From the NCBI GenBank assembly GCA_013698495.1, contig JACCUV010000040.1, forward strand, positions 1 to 12,730: 12,730 nt of DNA. The letters run 5' to 3'. Numbering within the stretch: the stretch's first letter is position 1; the number at the start of each line of letters is the position of its first letter. The DNA is from Chloroflexia bacterium. Lineage in GTDB: Bacteria; Chloroflexota; Chloroflexia; Thermomicrobiales; UBA6265. Made by a program: the position numbers and the translations under genes. Below are positions 12,231 through 12,730 of the stretch, piece by piece. The notes under the pieces are model-generated. The model ran no database searches. It had not been told where the DNA came from and worked only from the letters and a program-made list of their open reading frames with translations.

Positions 12231-12730
12231 ATGGCGATCAGCGATGGCTACATCGACCTGGTGGAGGGCGACATCACGCGCGAGCGGGTCGACGCGATCG
12301 TCAATGCCGCGAATTCGTCGTTGCTCGGCGGCGGCGGAGTCGATGGCGCGATCCACCGCGTCGCTGGTCCTGACCTGCGCGCCGCGTGCCGGGCGATAGG
12401 TGGTTGTCCGCCCGGCGAGGCCCGCGTCACACCCGGATTCCACTTGCCCGCCAAATTCGTGATCCACACCGTGGGGCCGATCTGGAGCGGTGGCGCCGCT
12501 GGCGAAGACATCATCCTCGCGAATTGCTATCGCAGTTGCACGCGGCTGGCGAAGTCGATGGGCCTCGTCAGTCTCGCCTTCCCCTCAATCGGTACCGGCG
12601 CCTACGGGTTTCCGGTAGAGCGGGCATCGCGGATTGCCGTCCGCGAACTTCGCGACGCCGTTGACCGCGACCCAAATCTGCTCACGATTCGCGTGATCTG
12701 CTTCGGCGACGACACATTTCGCGCCTACGC
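12231..12730 (+). CDS. macrodomain ADP-ribose hydrolase / O-acetyl-ADP-ribose deacetylase, C-terminus cut by the right edge
   Basis: Macrodomains of this type bind ADP-ribose and hydrolyse O-acetyl-ADP-ribose (the sirtuin by-product) or ADP-ribose on proteins or RNA, in the cytoplasm. The 166 residues present show every landmark of the MacroD/YmdB group: VEGDITRERVDAIVNAANSS (11-30) with the catalytic-loop Asn residues, GGGGVDGAIHRVAG (33-46), GEARVTPGFHLPAKFVIHTV (62-81) with GPIW, and FPSIGTGAYGFPVERA (117-132). The usual length is about 170-180 residues, so only the tail is missing. The ATG at 12231 has GGGGAG six bases upstream. No co-transcribed partner is visible to the left; partners to the right are out of view. 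It cannot be placed firmly with one substrate. Confidence 0.92.
   Translation, partial: MAISDGYIDLVEGDITRERVDAIVNAANSSLLGGGGVDGAIHRVAGPDLRAACRAIGGCPPGEARVTPGFHLPAKFVIHTVGPIWSGGAAGEDIILANCYRSCTRLAKSMGLVSLAFPSIGTGAYGFPVERASRIAVRELRDAVDRDPNLLTIRVICFGDDTFRAY

Overview
The window is a GC-rich bacterial chromosome segment of mostly housekeeping genes. The gene content and protein style suggest a Chloroflexota bacterium, perhaps of the Thermomicrobia type. The hints are GTG and TTG starts mixed with ATG, a zinc-ribbon/J-domain fusion, a Gly-rich double zinc-ribbon protein, and dxs-rsmG-DUF402 and sucCD gene pairs. This placement is an inference; there is no rRNA or marker tree here to prove it.

Layout. 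Positions 1-167 hold the N-terminus of an unrecognised minus-strand gene. Positions 168-1016 are mostly non-coding: a possible gene remnant, a REP-like inverted repeat containing a GACAAGCTCAGGG core, a good sigma-70-like promoter leading into a foldable three-way-junction RNA, and a very small ORF after pncB. Positions 1017-3188 (minus) are a nicotinamide salvage pair: a nicotinamidase-like cysteine hydrolase followed by nicotinate phosphoribosyltransferase. Together these would turn nicotinamide into nicotinate and then NaMN for NAD synthesis. Divergent from them, 3298-3861 (plus) encodes a zinc-ribbon plus C-terminal J-domain protein, ended by a strong hairpin. Positions 3977-7364 (minus) form a three-gene operon read dxs, rsmG, DUF402: the first isoprenoid (MEP) step, 16S rRNA G527 methylation, and a DUF402 protein translationally coupled to rsmG by a GTGA overlap. 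dxs has a perfect TATAAT -10 box with a palindrome over its -35 position.

Divergent from dxs, a small XRE-type regulator (7778-8176, plus) has a structured leader and ends in a 13-bp tail-to-tail overlap with a GNAT acetyltransferase (8164-8823, minus). Next is a double zinc-ribbon protein (8994-9359, minus). Divergent from that are sucC and sucD (9797-11861, plus), which encode both subunits of succinyl-CoA synthetase in the TCA cycle. After a 369-bp gap with no convincing gene, a macrodomain ADP-ribose hydrolase-like gene (12231 onward) runs off the right edge.

No mobile element, tRNA, rRNA, CRISPR array or defence system was seen. I do not see a clear new multi-gene system. The most interesting items are the orphan structured-RNA candidate at about 758-844 and the regulatory DNA between dxs and the XRE gene.
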